From: Mayamaea pseudoterrestris
Taxonomy: Eukaryota; Bacillariophyta; Bacillariophyceae; Sellaphorales; Sellaphoraceae
Assembly (NCBI GenBank): GCA_027923505.1
Contig: BROI01000007.1
Span: 124,001-188,000 of the forward strand
Length of the DNA: 64,000 nt
Reading direction: 5' to 3'
The position numbers and the translations under genes were made by a program. Positions 22,191 to 34,332 of the stretch are shown here, piece by piece. The notes beneath the pieces were generated by a model. The model saw only the letters and a program-made list of their open reading frames with translations, was not told where the DNA came from and made no database searches. The stretch's first letter is position 1. The number at the start of each line of letters is the position of its first letter.

Positions 22191-24032
22191 ATGATCCTAG
22201 TGCAGAAAGTGCTTTTAAAGTCGATATTGGTTCTCTTGGCTCTACATGAATCATACAGTTATTCTCCATCTCCCCGTTTACAAATTTCGCGTCGGATCGA
22301 CTGCTCACTCAGCTTTCAGAAGACCTTGTTTGTTGACGCCGAGTCCATCATGGACCAACAATCTTTTGATAAACTACAAGCTCTTATAAGTAAACGGTTG
22401 GCAGCTCGAAATGCCCGCGATTATGTTAAAGCCGATGCCTTGAAACAGGAGATTGATGCTGTAGAGCTTCCCACTGGCTTCCGGATCTCGATTGAGGACG
22501 TGCCGTATAGTGCTGGCGGTGGATCCACTTTCAAGCTTTGCTACAAAATAAATGAGGAACTGCGTGACGGCCCAAACATTCTTCAACTGGCGCACATTGC
22601 TCTTGGAATGGCCGTCTCGCACGCTGAACGAAATATTGTCCTCTCAGCGAGCAGGGTCGACGCGATTACGAATAGAGCAAAGCAAGTGTTAGTAACTTGG
22701 CGTAATGCCGACATTCAACTGCGATCATTACATTTAGGTAACGGAGATGGGAGTATTTCCTTTGAGCGCTACTGCAATTTACGAGCGGCGTCCACGTCGG
22801 ATGTCGCCAGCTGGTGCATCGTCGAAGAACAATTGAGTGGTCGCAAAGCTGCCGACGCCGCCTATTGGTTCGCCTTGGCTGGATCAAGAGATGAGGAATT
22901 ATTTGACCTTTTAACTCAGGTTTGTACAAAAGAAGTGCGGCGATTTGGTTGTCGACCTTCGTGTCAACTTAAGGACTTGACGGCAATCTGTGACAAATTG
23001 GCAGCTGCTGGTGTTCGACGATCGGAACTGTTTGAAGAAACTGTCGCCACCTGTGTGGCAGCATTGAATCCCGAGGACAATGATTTTAAGGAGTCGCATC
23101 AACTTTTGGCATTGCATGGCGAGAGTTGTGCCTACATGATCTGGAAGTTTGCCTCGCGACAACGAAAACAGAAATCTTTTCTCATTACGGCCGCAAAGCA
23201 TTGGGAGTCACAGATGGACGGTGGTGAACCTCTGCAACACGACGTGATGGATGAAGTGCAGTACTGTCCAAAGCGCAATTGGCATTCTATGTATACTGAT
23301 CCCACTCGGCCACTCGTCGTTGACCTTGGTTGTGGCATGGGCCTTAGTTTGCTAGGTTTGGCGGGCAATAATGACAACGAGCTATCGAGTTGGCATGGAT
23401 GCAACTTTGTTGGAGCCGACTTGAGTTCCCTTGCCATTCGGTATGCAAGCGGCATTGCTGCTCGCTGGAAGTTGGAAAATATTTTGCAGTTTATTGTCGA
23501 CTCGGCAGAGCAATTATTAAGTGATCTGGAAGATTATCCTGGCCCTGTTCATACCGTATTGGTGCAATTCCCGACGCCATATCAGTTGCAAGCATCTTTT
23601 ACCGAGCCAGGTCGACGTGATGCCGGTAATTCACAGCTCCCTACTTCGGTCGATGATGGTTTCATGGTGACTCCTGCACTCCTTGAAAAAGTATTCTGCC
23701 TTTTACAGGCGCACCATGACCATGGAGCCATCGGAAAGCTCATTATTCAATCCAACTGCGAGGATGTAGCACTCTGGATTTATGACACATGTTGTCGCTT
23801 GGGGTATAATGCGGACGAAGCAGCGAACTGCGTCATGCACCCTACTGCCAACATAAGTCAACGAACGAGCCGATGGCTAGCGTCTGGTGGTTCGAGAGCT
23901 ATTGGCTTCGCCTGGAGCTCAGAGCCACTTTTGCCAAAATGGGCTTGGACAGAGACAGAAGTTGCGTGTGACGTGAACGATACGCCAGTACATCGGTGTT
24001 TGCTACGACCACCGGCAGTATCTATCGACTGA
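22191..24032 (+). CDS. TrmB-like SAM methyltransferase with signal/transit peptide and a CysRS-like N-terminal segment
   Basis: 613 residues, single exon. The N-terminus is hydrophobic (VLLKSILVLLALHESYSYS), consistent with a signal peptide before a plastid transit peptide, although the +1 residue would be Tyr or Ser, not the usual Phe. Residues about 62-105 match the C-terminal helical region of cysteinyl-tRNA synthetase (ALISKRLAARNARDYVKADA). The C-terminal half is a Rossmann methyltransferase: VVDLGCGMGLSLL (motif I), VGADLSSLAIRYA and LVQFPTPYQ at the place of the TrmB FPDPW motif. It may make m7G46 in organellar tRNA. The central 250 residues are unassigned. Confidence 0.72.
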   Translation: MILVQKVLLKSILVLLALHESYSYSPSPRLQISRRIDCSLSFQKTLFVDAESIMDQQSFDKLQALISKRLAARNARDYVKADALKQEIDAVELPTGFRISIEDVPYSAGGGSTFKLCYKINEELRDGPNILQLAHIALGMAVSHAERNIVLSASRVDAITNRAKQVLVTWRNADIQLRSLHLGNGDGSISFERYCNLRAASTSDVASWCIVEEQLSGRKAADAAYWFALAGSRDEELFDLLTQVCTKEVRRFGCRPSCQLKDLTAICDKLAAAGVRRSELFEETVATCVAALNPEDNDFKESHQLLALHGESCAYMIWKFASRQRKQKSFLITAAKHWESQMDGGEPLQHDVMDEVQYCPKRNWHSMYTDPTRPLVVDLGCGMGLSLLGLAGNNDNELSSWHGCNFVGADLSSLAIRYASGIAARWKLENILQFIVDSAEQLLSDLEDYPGPVHTVLVQFPTPYQLQASFTEPGRRDAGNSQLPTSVDDGFMVTPALLEKVFCLLQAHHDHGAIGKLIIQSNCEDVALWIYDTCCRLGYNADEAANCVMHPTANISQRTSRWLASGGSRAIGFAWSSEPLLPKWAWTETEVACDVNDTPVHRCLLRPPAVSID

Positions 24033-24693
24033 AGCATCCCTCATCCTGCAAGTAATTTATCGTTGCCATAATTCATAGGAAAATGTATTTTGGCGATTTC
24101 ATACTTTGAATTTGTGTCCACTATGAGACTTGCAATGTCGACTGCTTCAAATTACTCCTAGCGCTTTTAAAGTTACACTCGCAGGACTGATTATTATGGC
24201 CTTATTCCATGCTTCGTTTAATTCGGCGCTGACCGCTGATAAACAAGTTTGATAAGTCGTTGGCCAAAATGGTACCGCACTTCTTCATGACCGGTAGGAA
24301 TAAAGACAAGGGTGGTAAAGATTTGAAGGAGAAAGTAGACGTTTTAGCGTATTGTGAATAATGCCAACACCTTACATAAAGATGGTGCATTACCCATTAC
24401 TTTGAGTCGTAAGCTAGAAGCTAGGTCAAATTGGCAGCCCTTCACCCATGATGTTTGACACTTTATATGCGCAGGTCGCACCAGTAGGGTAGCAAAAATG
24501 ATTTGTCAAACTGTCGTCCCTAATTTGTCGTTGCGCATAGTGTGCTTGGATCTAGATCGAATGCGTTTAGGTTATATTGAAATGAGCTGGATACAAGCCT
24601 GTACTTTTGTCTCGCCACAGGTGTGGCATAAAGTAGTGCATGTCCCTGCCTGGAATTTCGTACAAACTTGTAGCAGATTTTTGTGTCTGCGTG
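24033..24693. other. Intergenic region before the nucleoporin gene
   Basis: About 660 bp between the TrmB-like stop and the proposed first nucleoporin exon. It is moderately AT-rich. A 90-codon open stretch starting at 24498 overlaps the next gene's first exon in a different frame and has no support of its own. Confidence 0.35.
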
Positions 24694-27600
24694 ATGGGCG
24701 CCAGGTCGACAAGCCTTGTACCGTCTGGTTTCAACCTTTTCGTAAGTTTTTCCGTGTTAAGTATAGCTAATTGATTTGCATGAGTGTGCATGCTAAATCT
24801 CCGTCGGGCAGGATGCGAGGACGGTCAGGCAAGCCTCAATAGCTAACAAAGCGAATGAGCACATCCGCCTATGGACAGGATTGATCATCGACCACCACGA
24901 AACCGCCGCAGCAAATGCGACGAAACCTTTGAGTGAGCTCTCCTTATTCATACTATAACAAACTCTTGCGTTTTCTTTGTCCAAGCTATTGAAATCTATA
25001 CACGAACTCAAAAAGGAAATGTCATTTGCCGGTGGCAATCCAGCGAAAACGTCGCAGACGCCGGCGACAACAGGAGCTACCTTTTCTAGTGGTGCTCCTG
25101 CGAGTGGACCTGCATCGGCTGGAGCAGCACCACCCGCTTTTGGTTCAACATCAGCTGCACCAGCAACACCAGGTGTTTTGGATTCTGCAACGGCTACCTC
25201 GTCTTCTGGAGGATTGACCGCGGGGTCAGCTTCGAACTTGCTGTTCGCTGGAGCTGCCGCGCCTTCAGCAACCGGTGGTTTATCATCGTCGAACAATACT
25301 ACTGCCACCCGACCCCCTACCATGATTGTTCCAGATTATGAGACTTTATTTACTGGACAAGCTTTATGGGACGTTTTAAAACCTCTCACTGTCGCCGCAC
25401 TCGATGCCAGTGATAAGCTGTCAGGACAAGAGCTCAAGCATCTTGTTGTCGCAACGCATAAAGACAAACTTCTCAATCCACCCATTTTACAAGAAACGCA
25501 ACCAAACATGCAGCTCCGCCAGCAACTAATGCAGCATCCAACCGTCTTGTATCAAAATAATGAGGCAACTTTGACCATGCCCATGCTGCATCAAGTGTTT
25601 GCGCTTTCCGACGATTTGCGTATTTCCGAGCAAGCTGCCCTTTGCTTGTATGCCAAGGCGAGTCCGCTAGCTTCCCGACGAAACATATTAAATGCTCTGG
25701 ATCCTCAAACCATGGATTATTTGAAACTTAATTTACACCATGACGGCGACAATGATGTCAATCGCGAGGGACTTGAAATTGGCCAAGTGGCGCGAGCGCT
25801 TTACCTGTTTGACCTCAAGCTTCATTTGCGAACGTTGCTTTTACTTTTCCAGTGTCGACTACAGGACGCTTCTGGATGCATTGTTCTTGCGACAGACAAG
25901 CTGCTGCAGCTCGGACTTGTGCACAGTTTGGTGACGGTAGTTCGCGAATATACGGGGCTCACTGGTCACATGCAGGACGCATTTGGTCGCGTGCCATTTT
26001 CGGCAAAGACTTTTCTGCCTGTTTTAATCAATTTTTGCGCCGGAGAACGATTAGCAGCAGCCTTGATTCTGTACTTTGTTGCTTACCATTGTCAGATGGA
26101 AGGACGGGAGGTGGCTGTTATGATTGATTTGGTGCGCGATTTAAGCAACAATCAGCCAATTTTAGATCCATTTGACGAAAACTTTGTCCCCAGCGCTGTA
26201 CAATCACCAATAGATTTTGCCATGGGTACCTCGTGGAGTCAGCAGTCGGCACAGAGAGAAAAGGATCCAGTAGCGTGGAAAGATGAATTGGTGAATCGGG
26301 TTTGCCACACGGGCCTGCATCATCTGTTGCGTTGTACTGGAGTTTGCGTTATGGCTGTGCTTGCAGCACTGGATGCGCAATCAGAGCTCTCGGATCGAAC
26401 ATCGCATTCAACAAATCCATTTGGGTCAGGCAACGCCTTGTTGCCGCCAAACTCTACTGATACTACAAATTTACTCTTCTTTCACGACAAACTGACGCTG
26501 CGGGTCGAAAAGGATTGGCAGCGTCCCGATATATTCGGGTTGTTGCTGGCTGGATACTCATTGTTGCTACGTAGATCGCCTGCGGCACTCGCCTCGCCTC
26601 GCATGGGTCCGACGTCTCCTCGAGGTGCTACTGCAATTGATATCCGCAAGGCATGGAAAGAAGGCATCCAAGCTCCAACGCAGCTCAAGTCGATTACGTA
26701 CGCTCGTCTCTGTTTGATTCCAGCACTTCGAATGCCAAAGGATGATTTGCTACCTAACTGCATTCCCAGCGAGTTTCTGTTGTCTACGCTGGCTGGTTTC
26801 ACGTCGCAGTTTTTTGATCAAATATTGTGTACCGGCGGGGCTCCAATTTCGCGACGTAAATGGGATCAGGATGCTAAAGAAGCATTGCGACTGAATGCGA
26901 AGTACCAGGAAGAGCAAAAAAGCTTTCAGTCATGGGCAGGAACTAGTGCGGTCATTTATGAGCAACTTCCGACGTCTGTCGACCCGTTGGATCGTCCGGA
27001 TTGTATGGACGATGTTGTCGCCTTCGCTACGACAGTTTGCTCGCTCGGCGCCAACTATGCGTCGCCTTTTTGGTTGCAAACGGAAGAAACACGTGCGGGC
27101 GATGATGGTGGGATGAATGCCACACGTTTTAGATTGGAAGCTAGTCAAGCGCTTTTAGCGCTCGGACTGCAACAATCGGAAGATGGAAGCTTGCGACCTG
27201 CATATTTGTCGTTCCTTGCGGCGTTAGCATCTGTTGATGACGAATGCTTTGTGGAGTCTGGAGCAAGTTGTATTTATCAGCTGCTTTCGGATGGGCCTGA
27301 CGCAATTGAGTCGTGGACTTCTTTGTTTCAGGTGCCGAGGTACTTTATACAAGAACTTGATCTACGTTCAGGTCATGGTGCGCCCATCGTTCGATCCGAT
27401 TCCACGAACGCAACATCATATTATTACGATGATTCGGGCCTTAATGTTCCACACTCCGTTGCCTTCGGGAGCTCTCGGGGAATGGAGAAAGTATTCCAGG
27501 CTAGAGAGCTTGGAGAAGATAACACATATCTGGTGATGTCTGTAATGCGGTTGATTACAAATGTCGCACGGCATTCAGTCTCTGGACGACTGGGGCTTCT

Positions 27601-30600
27601 AGGAATGCCGATTCCTGTGCAGGAATCCCGAGGTCGGCATCTTACTGGATGCGACAGCGCACTTATGGTTCTATTTACTTTTGCCTGTCAGCCATTGTCG
27701 CCAGAATTGAGAGGAGCTGTATTTTCTGCTATTGCCGCACTTCTTTGTGTCAACCGCGCAACCGCACAAGAAATGACAAAGCTACATGAATATGGGCTGA
27801 GTGCGTGGGATATGCTAGATGCATGTCAGGTGGTCCCAATTTTCCATCTTGATCAGTATACGACTGGACACCAATCATCGCGAGACGCCGATTTGATGAC
27901 GGGGCTAGCTTTCCCCCCTTCATCGCTATCTATGGTAAGACGAATGTCAATTACGATGGTGTGAGTGTACGTGGTCAAAGTCTCAAGTTCTTCGTCGTTG
28001 CAGGCGATAACGAGGCATGGCAAGTCATGGATCCCTCCGAACACGTTGTACTCAATCATATATGAACTTGAATATGTTGAAACAAATCTTGGCGTTTATT
28101 TTTCCACAGAAGGATTACTCCGCCTTCTCCGGTCACTATTTGAATCAGCGGGCTCGCCGTCGCACGTTGGTGGTTCATATCGCTCAAGGACAGGGTGCAC
28201 GCCGTACATCGAATACGTTATAAACTATGTTCTCCGACGAGCAGTTGGCTGCTTTGATGAAAGCCAAGAACCGATTCGTTTCAATTCTCTGGTTGCCAAG
28301 CGACGTCTGATCACTTTGGCCCTGGAGGTGGCGGACACAGTCTTAACGCAGTACTACGTTTCAGACGCCCTCAAGAAAGACGAGGCATCTGCTAACATGA
28401 ATTTGGTGAAGCGGTGCAACATGCTTCGAATTCCCGCGTCGGTTCACGCTCTGGCCACACAACCCTTCGCCGAAGATTCCGACTTGTTTATTCGCGACTT
28501 TAACCCAAGTGGATTCGAAAGTATTAGTCCGGAAGACCTAGCTACATGTCAAAGTACTCACAAACTTCCCCGCGTCGCCAGTCCTGGACTTGTGGTACTT
28601 TTGGGAATGCTCTTAACAAACGGAGGCGCTCTTTTCGAATCGATTGTCATTACTATCACGGACGTCGAGATTGACGGAGCAACGGCCGATCGAGCATCAC
28701 TTACGTACGCTGCCTTCTGTGCAACTCCCCCCACCATCGCCAGTTCCAAGGCGTTAAGTCGTGCGTCTTCCAAAAAAATGCTGCTAATGACGCTTCTGAC
28801 TCCACTTGAAGCCGAGACGAGCGATTCAATGAGATACTGGAACGAGCGTTGCACTGTTGCCGCTTTGCACTTATGCTGTGCTGCCGTATTGCGCGAAAAG
28901 GATCTGGTGCTTGTTGTTGAGTCGATGCCACGGACAATGACACTTGTCCCTGTTTTGAGTTTTAATGAGATAGGACCCAGACATTCTGCTCTTGAAACTG
29001 TGGACCTCCAAGTGTCGAGAATGACAAGCCTGCTACTACGGTCTGATGTTCGCACTGGCATCATTTCTCGCATCATAGATTTGGTTGGATACGTCTCACA
29101 AAATGACGAGTATGAGGTCGAGATAGCAGCGATGGCAACCATTCTGGTTACTTGCGCCGAGGAGCCCTTTTCTTTTAGCTGGGTAATTGGAGACGTGAGT
29201 GGCTCAGCAGGTGGGCGACTATTCTCGCTGAGCAAGGCGTTCGGACGACGCTTGCTCAGATCAGCTTGTCGCAGCAGCTTCAGAGACGGAGACTACGAGG
29301 CCATCGGCCTTGTTCTGGAGTCTCTTGTGACCAATTTACGAAATTTTCAGTCGGATGCGTCGTCACCGCTTATGTTCGCTTTGTTAGGTGTGCACAATTT
29401 GGGGGCTGCACAAGAGCTCATGAGTGACGGAGCGTGTTTTGACGCCATTTTGCGAATGGTCAAGCAAAATCTACTCATCCAATCGTCCGAAACATCTTAC
29501 ATGGCGGCACTTTGCTATGAGGTCATCTTTCGCATGTACCAGATTGCGCTGCAGATACGTGATAATAGCCTTTCTGAAGTTGTGGCAGAAAAACTTCGCT
29601 CCGTCGACGTCTTGCGATGTTCGCTGAAACGGCTAACCGACGTCTACGTGGAGAGTGTCATGACGGGCAATGAGAATGTAACGCATTCGATTGCATGGGT
29701 TGTCAAGTGTCTGGCTCTAGAGGTTCGCTTTGCGGGCGAGTCCCATTTACGCATGCATTCATTTAACGAGCTCCTATCTTTTCTTTTTGAGCCACCAAAT
29801 GGTATGCTTTGCAAGATAGTTCGATGCATTCCAATTAAAAAGCTACAACTTAAGCCTGGGGGCGTCGCCATGTCGGAGGAGTCGATTCGGGCTGCCAAGA
29901 TACAATTGCCAGGCGCTCTTGAGGTTGTGCGCGGCTACGAAATTATTGATGGTGATTGCCTGATGGGTAAAATTGTAGGTGGCGATGATACGAAAGAGTC
30001 TTTGAAGTCATGGACCGACCAATGGAACCTTTTTATACGAAGAGATTGTTCCAGTGCGCATATAACCAGTGCCATTCATACAATTTTAACAGCCGTCAAT
30101 GTTGTTGAAAATTTTTGGAGCATTCAGACATTCTCTTTTATCGAGTTCAGCGGCTGCATGCTATTCGAAATCTTAGAGAAATTGGCTTTTGCTAGCAACG
30201 ACGGGCTGGATCACAACTTTTACACAACTGCAACGAGAAATTTTGCGCTTATGGCGCTTCAAGCCGTCGCAGCGATGGGGAGAGGACGATGCTGTTCCGA
30301 TAATATCATCTTTCGATATCTTGCGCGCGTAATCGCATCATCGGGATGGTCAAGGTATCGGAATGGGGTTGGTGAGTCACGGAAGCATGAAAGAACGATC
30401 ATCTTTGCCACGGTTCTCTGTCTATTGCTCGACGCTGATGCGATGAATTTTAATCTACCGGGTGGCGAGGATGTAGACTGGACAGACACGACAAGAGTTT
30501 TGGCTTGTATGGCGTGTTTATCCACTGCGTCGGTATATAATGAGTACGCCAGTATAGCTAGTGCTTGCCTCGTCTACATATTGGATTTGAATGCAAACCG

Positions 30601-31852
30601 GGAAAATTTTTTGCTGGCTACCTTTTTTGCAGATATGGATCAATGTCAAAAGCGACATTCAATCCATTTAATGGTGGAGAGCATGGCAAGACTTGATAGA
30701 GCGCCTGTCGGTGTGTTGCAAGAGATCGTGCTTCTGCCGGATGGAGCTAAGTTGCTGCATCAGTTCAAAGTATTAGACAAGATTGAAACTGCGGCCGAGA
30801 ACTACAAGAATAGTGTAGTAGCTAGCCCTGGTGATACGAACGAAACAGAGCTGATTGCGGGTCACATGGACATCCTTACTGCCTTGATGCTTGAGGAAAC
30901 GGACGATGTTGGACGGCTAAATGATACAGCTTTGCGAGCTTTACATGTTTTGCGCCTGTATGTGCCAGTACTTCAGCCGTTCTTATCAAATTTCCCGTTT
31001 AAAGGCGATACGCTACGTGCAACCTTCCGCTGTTTAACATTGGCAAGGATGATACGTCGCGACAATGAAAACTTAGTGCCGCAACTTTCAATGATTCAGG
31101 CGCCACCTGACGATCAATTGATGCAATTTCAGGTGGCTTCAACAGCATTGCTTATGCACATGGCGGAATACCCCCTGCCGCGTCATTTGATGCATCCTCT
31201 GCCACCGCTTCCTTCTTGTGTTAGCGGCATTTCAAGGGATGCGCCGCCTGTCTTCGATGGAAAGAAATGTTGGTGGGATGGCGTTTCGGTGCAATTGAGT
31301 TCAAATGATGAGATACTTGAATATGCAGGGCTTGGGGCTGAAACACTCAAGATAGGACTCGCGGCACTCGATGAACGCAGCTGGCCAGCGTTGAGTGATG
31401 CAGATCAGATAGCCCGGGCTATATGCCGATGCGTTGAAGCAATCAGAGTAAGTCCACGGTCTGCACGAAATCGTGTAATTAAAGCTTCGTTCCCATATAT
31501 GCTAATTGTGATCGTTTCTCAGGTACTCGAAAGGATGGGCACTACTAATACGCTGGTGCCTTGTAGTGACGACAAAGCGAACCTACTGAGATCAAACCTT
31601 GCTGACGCCTTGGAACTTTTGATTGTTGCTTGCATGCGCCTAGTCCAGCAAATTCACAACCGTGACTACAATCCCTCACAGAGCGAAAAAATTCCACACG
31701 TTCTGAAGACCTTTCGATTGACGCTTGATATGTGCCGACTCGATACCGAAGGAATTCAGCCGATGATTCCATCTCAAGGAGACGAAAATCTTTCGCAAGC
31801 TACATCTTTGAAAGACCTAGCATATGCGTTCCGGAAAGTCGTATTGCCATAA
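24694..31852 (+). CDS. Giant inner-ring nucleoporin of the NUP205/NUP188 family
   Basis: About 2,300 residues, single longest gene here. The two large exons are clear: up to 27934 and from 28004, separated by a 69-nt GT-AG intron. The 5' end is inference: exon 1 24694-24741 (MGARSTSLVPSGFNLF), a 70-nt intron, exon 2 24812-24932, then an intron to the acceptor at 25043. If those are wrong, the first ATG in the main frame is at 25019. A Ser/Thr/Ala/Gly-rich stretch of about 85 residues precedes an all-alpha solenoid that fills the rest. Landmarks of NUP205/192 are FALSDDLRISEQAALCLYA and, later, PYIEYVINYVLRR. NUP205 and NUP188 build the inner ring with NUP93; I cannot separate the two. Confidence 0.72.
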
Positions 31853-31874
31853 ATCTCTTCTAAATACTAAAAAA

Positions 31875-33455
31875 TTATTTAGTAATCCTCGACTTTAGTA
31901 TTCTATAGGCCTCGTTGATTAATTTCGTCCGCTCAATGGCTCGTTGCTTCTCCGCTTCGCTCCGTCCAGCCTGTAAGTCTGGGTGATGTTCCATCATCAG
32001 TTTTCGATACGCCGCACTGATCTGCGTTTTGGTGGCTGCATGTGTGATGCCGAGCACAGAATAGGGATCATTCGCATCGAAATCCCATTGGTATTCTTGC
32101 TTCGGCCGAGATGCCTTTTTGTATGTTTCCTGCTGCTTCGTCTGACGCCCTTGCGCAAACCCGCCTTGCTGCTGTTGCTGCTTTTGATATTGCTCGCGCG
32201 CCCAGGCTTCCCATGTCTCATACCAGTCAAAATTACCTCTCGTATGCTCGTCAGCAGTACTTAGTCGACTGAGGATCCTTGCTCGATTCTGCTGGAAATA
32301 TGCGCGGGCTGCACCATTGTCTTTTAAAGTATCTGCCAGCGGTATGCTTTCATCCATCAAAGCTTCGTGTTCGCGTTGCCGCTCCCATGCAGCAGCTGCG
32401 GCTCGCTTCTTAAAGAACGGCTGAACAACCTTCCGAAAGCCAACAAAGAGCGTTGCTACCGTCGCAATTATTGGTATACGAACCAAAATTCTACCAGCTA
32501 ACGCGAACAGCAGCTGAATTCCAGCCATTAGACCCCTGGGACCGAGTACTCTGGCAGCAACTTGTGCGTTGCCGAATGCTTGGTTGAGAAAACTGGATGA
32601 CGGCGACAGGTTGGTGCTTTTAAATACCTTGTGCGAGTCGCCGGAAACACCAACTCCAGCGTCACAGCCAGACACAAAAGCAGTATATTCCGCACCTAAA
32701 ACCTTATATTCAAAAACAAAGGTTGGCATCAACACCCTTCGCGACGCCACAACCTCAGTCTGTACATCAGTCTTCGAATAGGGTGACTCGCTCGCTAGTG
32801 CTACCAGCTCTTCCTTGACGACCGCAAGCGCTCGGCTTTTCGGACTGTTCCAAGGATCTAAAAATATCCCAAGCATTTGATCGTTAACCATCTTCATATC
32901 TCTTAACATCCACTGTCCAAATGGAATCGTTTGGTTGCCCAAGAAGACAAGACTTATGTTGTGTAGTGGGTTCAGCAATGATCTTCGATACGAATAACCG
33001 GCATACGACGACAACCCAGGAAGGTAGACAACGGATTGATTTCCATATGCTGCTTGAAATATATCGGGCTTCCAGTCAAATCTGCGATTGCCGTAGGAAT
33101 CCGTCACAACATACCGAACGTTCATGTCGAACGACCAAACAGGACAGTACGAAGCTGAGAGCTGGACAGAGTTCCTATTAAGAATCCATCGCAATCCCTG
33201 CTCGTCGTTAGCCCACTTGTAGAACTTTTTCGTCGCCTCTTCCGGCGATACCGTGAAGGGGAGCCCATCGGCTTTGAAGGACGAATCTCCTTCTCGACGA
33301 CGTGAAGACTGATATCGTCGTTGGTGCAGTTCCCAGCAGTTGAATTGGATTGCCGATGCATGTTTCAATAAAAGTGCCCGTTTGAACAGCAGAGCCCTAC
33401 AGCACGAACCAACATATGGGTGTGGCGGCATGTTTAAGTAATACGACACCGGCAT
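31875..33455 (-). CDS. J-domain (DnaJ) protein with membrane segment, probably mitochondrial
   Basis: 526 residues, single exon. The J domain is C-terminal (about 459-526) with DPYSVLGI, HPD and the helix IV region intact, so it can stimulate an Hsp70. The N-terminus is rich in Arg, Ser and hydrophobic residues without acidic ones (KRALLLKHASAIQFN), as in mitochondrial presequences. Residues 60-300 are an uncharacterised domain with many aromatic residues, and one or two hydrophobic helices lie near 320-355. Diatom and plant organelles have J proteins of this layout; the exact partner is unknown. It ends only 22 bp from the nucleoporin stop in convergent orientation, so the 3' UTRs must overlap. 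Confidence 0.83.
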   Translation of the reverse strand: MPVSYYLNMPPHPYVGSCCRALLFKRALLLKHASAIQFNCWELHQRRYQSSRRREGDSSFKADGLPFTVSPEEATKKFYKWANDEQGLRWILNRNSVQLSASYCPVWSFDMNVRYVVTDSYGNRRFDWKPDIFQAAYGNQSVVYLPGLSSYAGYSYRRSLLNPLHNISLVFLGNQTIPFGQWMLRDMKMVNDQMLGIFLDPWNSPKSRALAVVKEELVALASESPYSKTDVQTEVVASRRVLMPTFVFEYKVLGAEYTAFVSGCDAGVGVSGDSHKVFKSTNLSPSSSFLNQAFGNAQVAARVLGPRGLMAGIQLLFALAGRILVRIPIIATVATLFVGFRKVVQPFFKKRAAAAAWERQREHEALMDESIPLADTLKDNGAARAYFQQNRARILSRLSTADEHTRGNFDWYETWEAWAREQYQKQQQQQGGFAQGRQTKQQETYKKASRPKQEYQWDFDANDPYSVLGITHAATKTQISAAYRKLMMEHHPDLQAGRSEAEKQRAIERTKLINEAYRILKSRITK

Positions 33456-34332
33456 GAAGAAGAGGCGATATGGTCGTGCACTTTCCTTTTTGAAATTGTC
33501 AGTCGAAAATCAGTACCGCTACGATGTTAGAAGGTCGAACGGCCAGCTAATACCCATCCACTTATGCTGCATCATCGTCCCAACTTAACTACTGCATGCC
33601 ATGGCATCATTTATTTCCTAGTGGTTACCGGTAATAACGATATGTACTTGTAATATGAATACCTTTTTGATGGAAGTTAAGCTAATTATGAATCCTGGAA
33701 GGTAAATTCTTCAAAACAAAAGGTGACTGCCAATAATCTCCTGCCGTGCCAGGGTAACACAAGCAGAAAAGCCACTAATGCAGTAATACAGACTTGTGCA
33801 GCTTATATAGAATAGATACATATGTACAAAATCGCAAGCCATGATCACCTAATAGGTACCGTTGCAACTACTGGAGAAAGTTTTGTGCAGCTGTAACCCT
33901 GGACTTGTGTATCATATGCACTGGTATCATAGTATCATATAGTTCAGGCGCAACCGATGATGAGCTATAACAACAGTATTGTACAATGACCTAACCAGTA
34001 GTGAAAGCTTTGAACAAAAGATATTTTGGCAATGCAAAGAAAAAGGTCGCCGGCCAAATTCTATGGAGTGGCGCCATGGCCGATGCAGTGAGCGTTGTGC
34101 AGGAAAAATAGGGGCACGCCGGCGACTGGAACGTTTTGGGCAACGAGCGGAAACGTGGGCTAGCTACGTTCGTCGTATCGGTTCTGGCTCTGCTCGCGCG
34201 CCACACAATTATTTGAATTCGACGAGGGATTTAAATTTCGACACATCCATCAATCGAAAAAGTTTCGTCGAAGGCAGCGGGATAAAAGCAAACCGGTATG
34301 ATATTGAGTTGGACCATCTCTAGCCATATATC
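33456..34332. other. Intergenic region with small direct repeats
   Basis: 877 bp between divergent genes. No supported gene. GTATCATA occurs three times at 33909-33916, 33924-33931 and 33932-33939, the last two in tandem. Open stretches on both strands start at non-ATG codons and have no recognisable content. Confidence 0.4.

Noticed and set aside
24498-24770. 90-residue open stretch as a gene
   Set aside because: It has no recognisable domain and overlaps, in another frame, the better supported first exon of the nucleoporin.
33979-34323. 114-residue open stretch upstream of 34333
   Set aside because: It starts at TTG, has no recognisable content and lies in an intergenic region.
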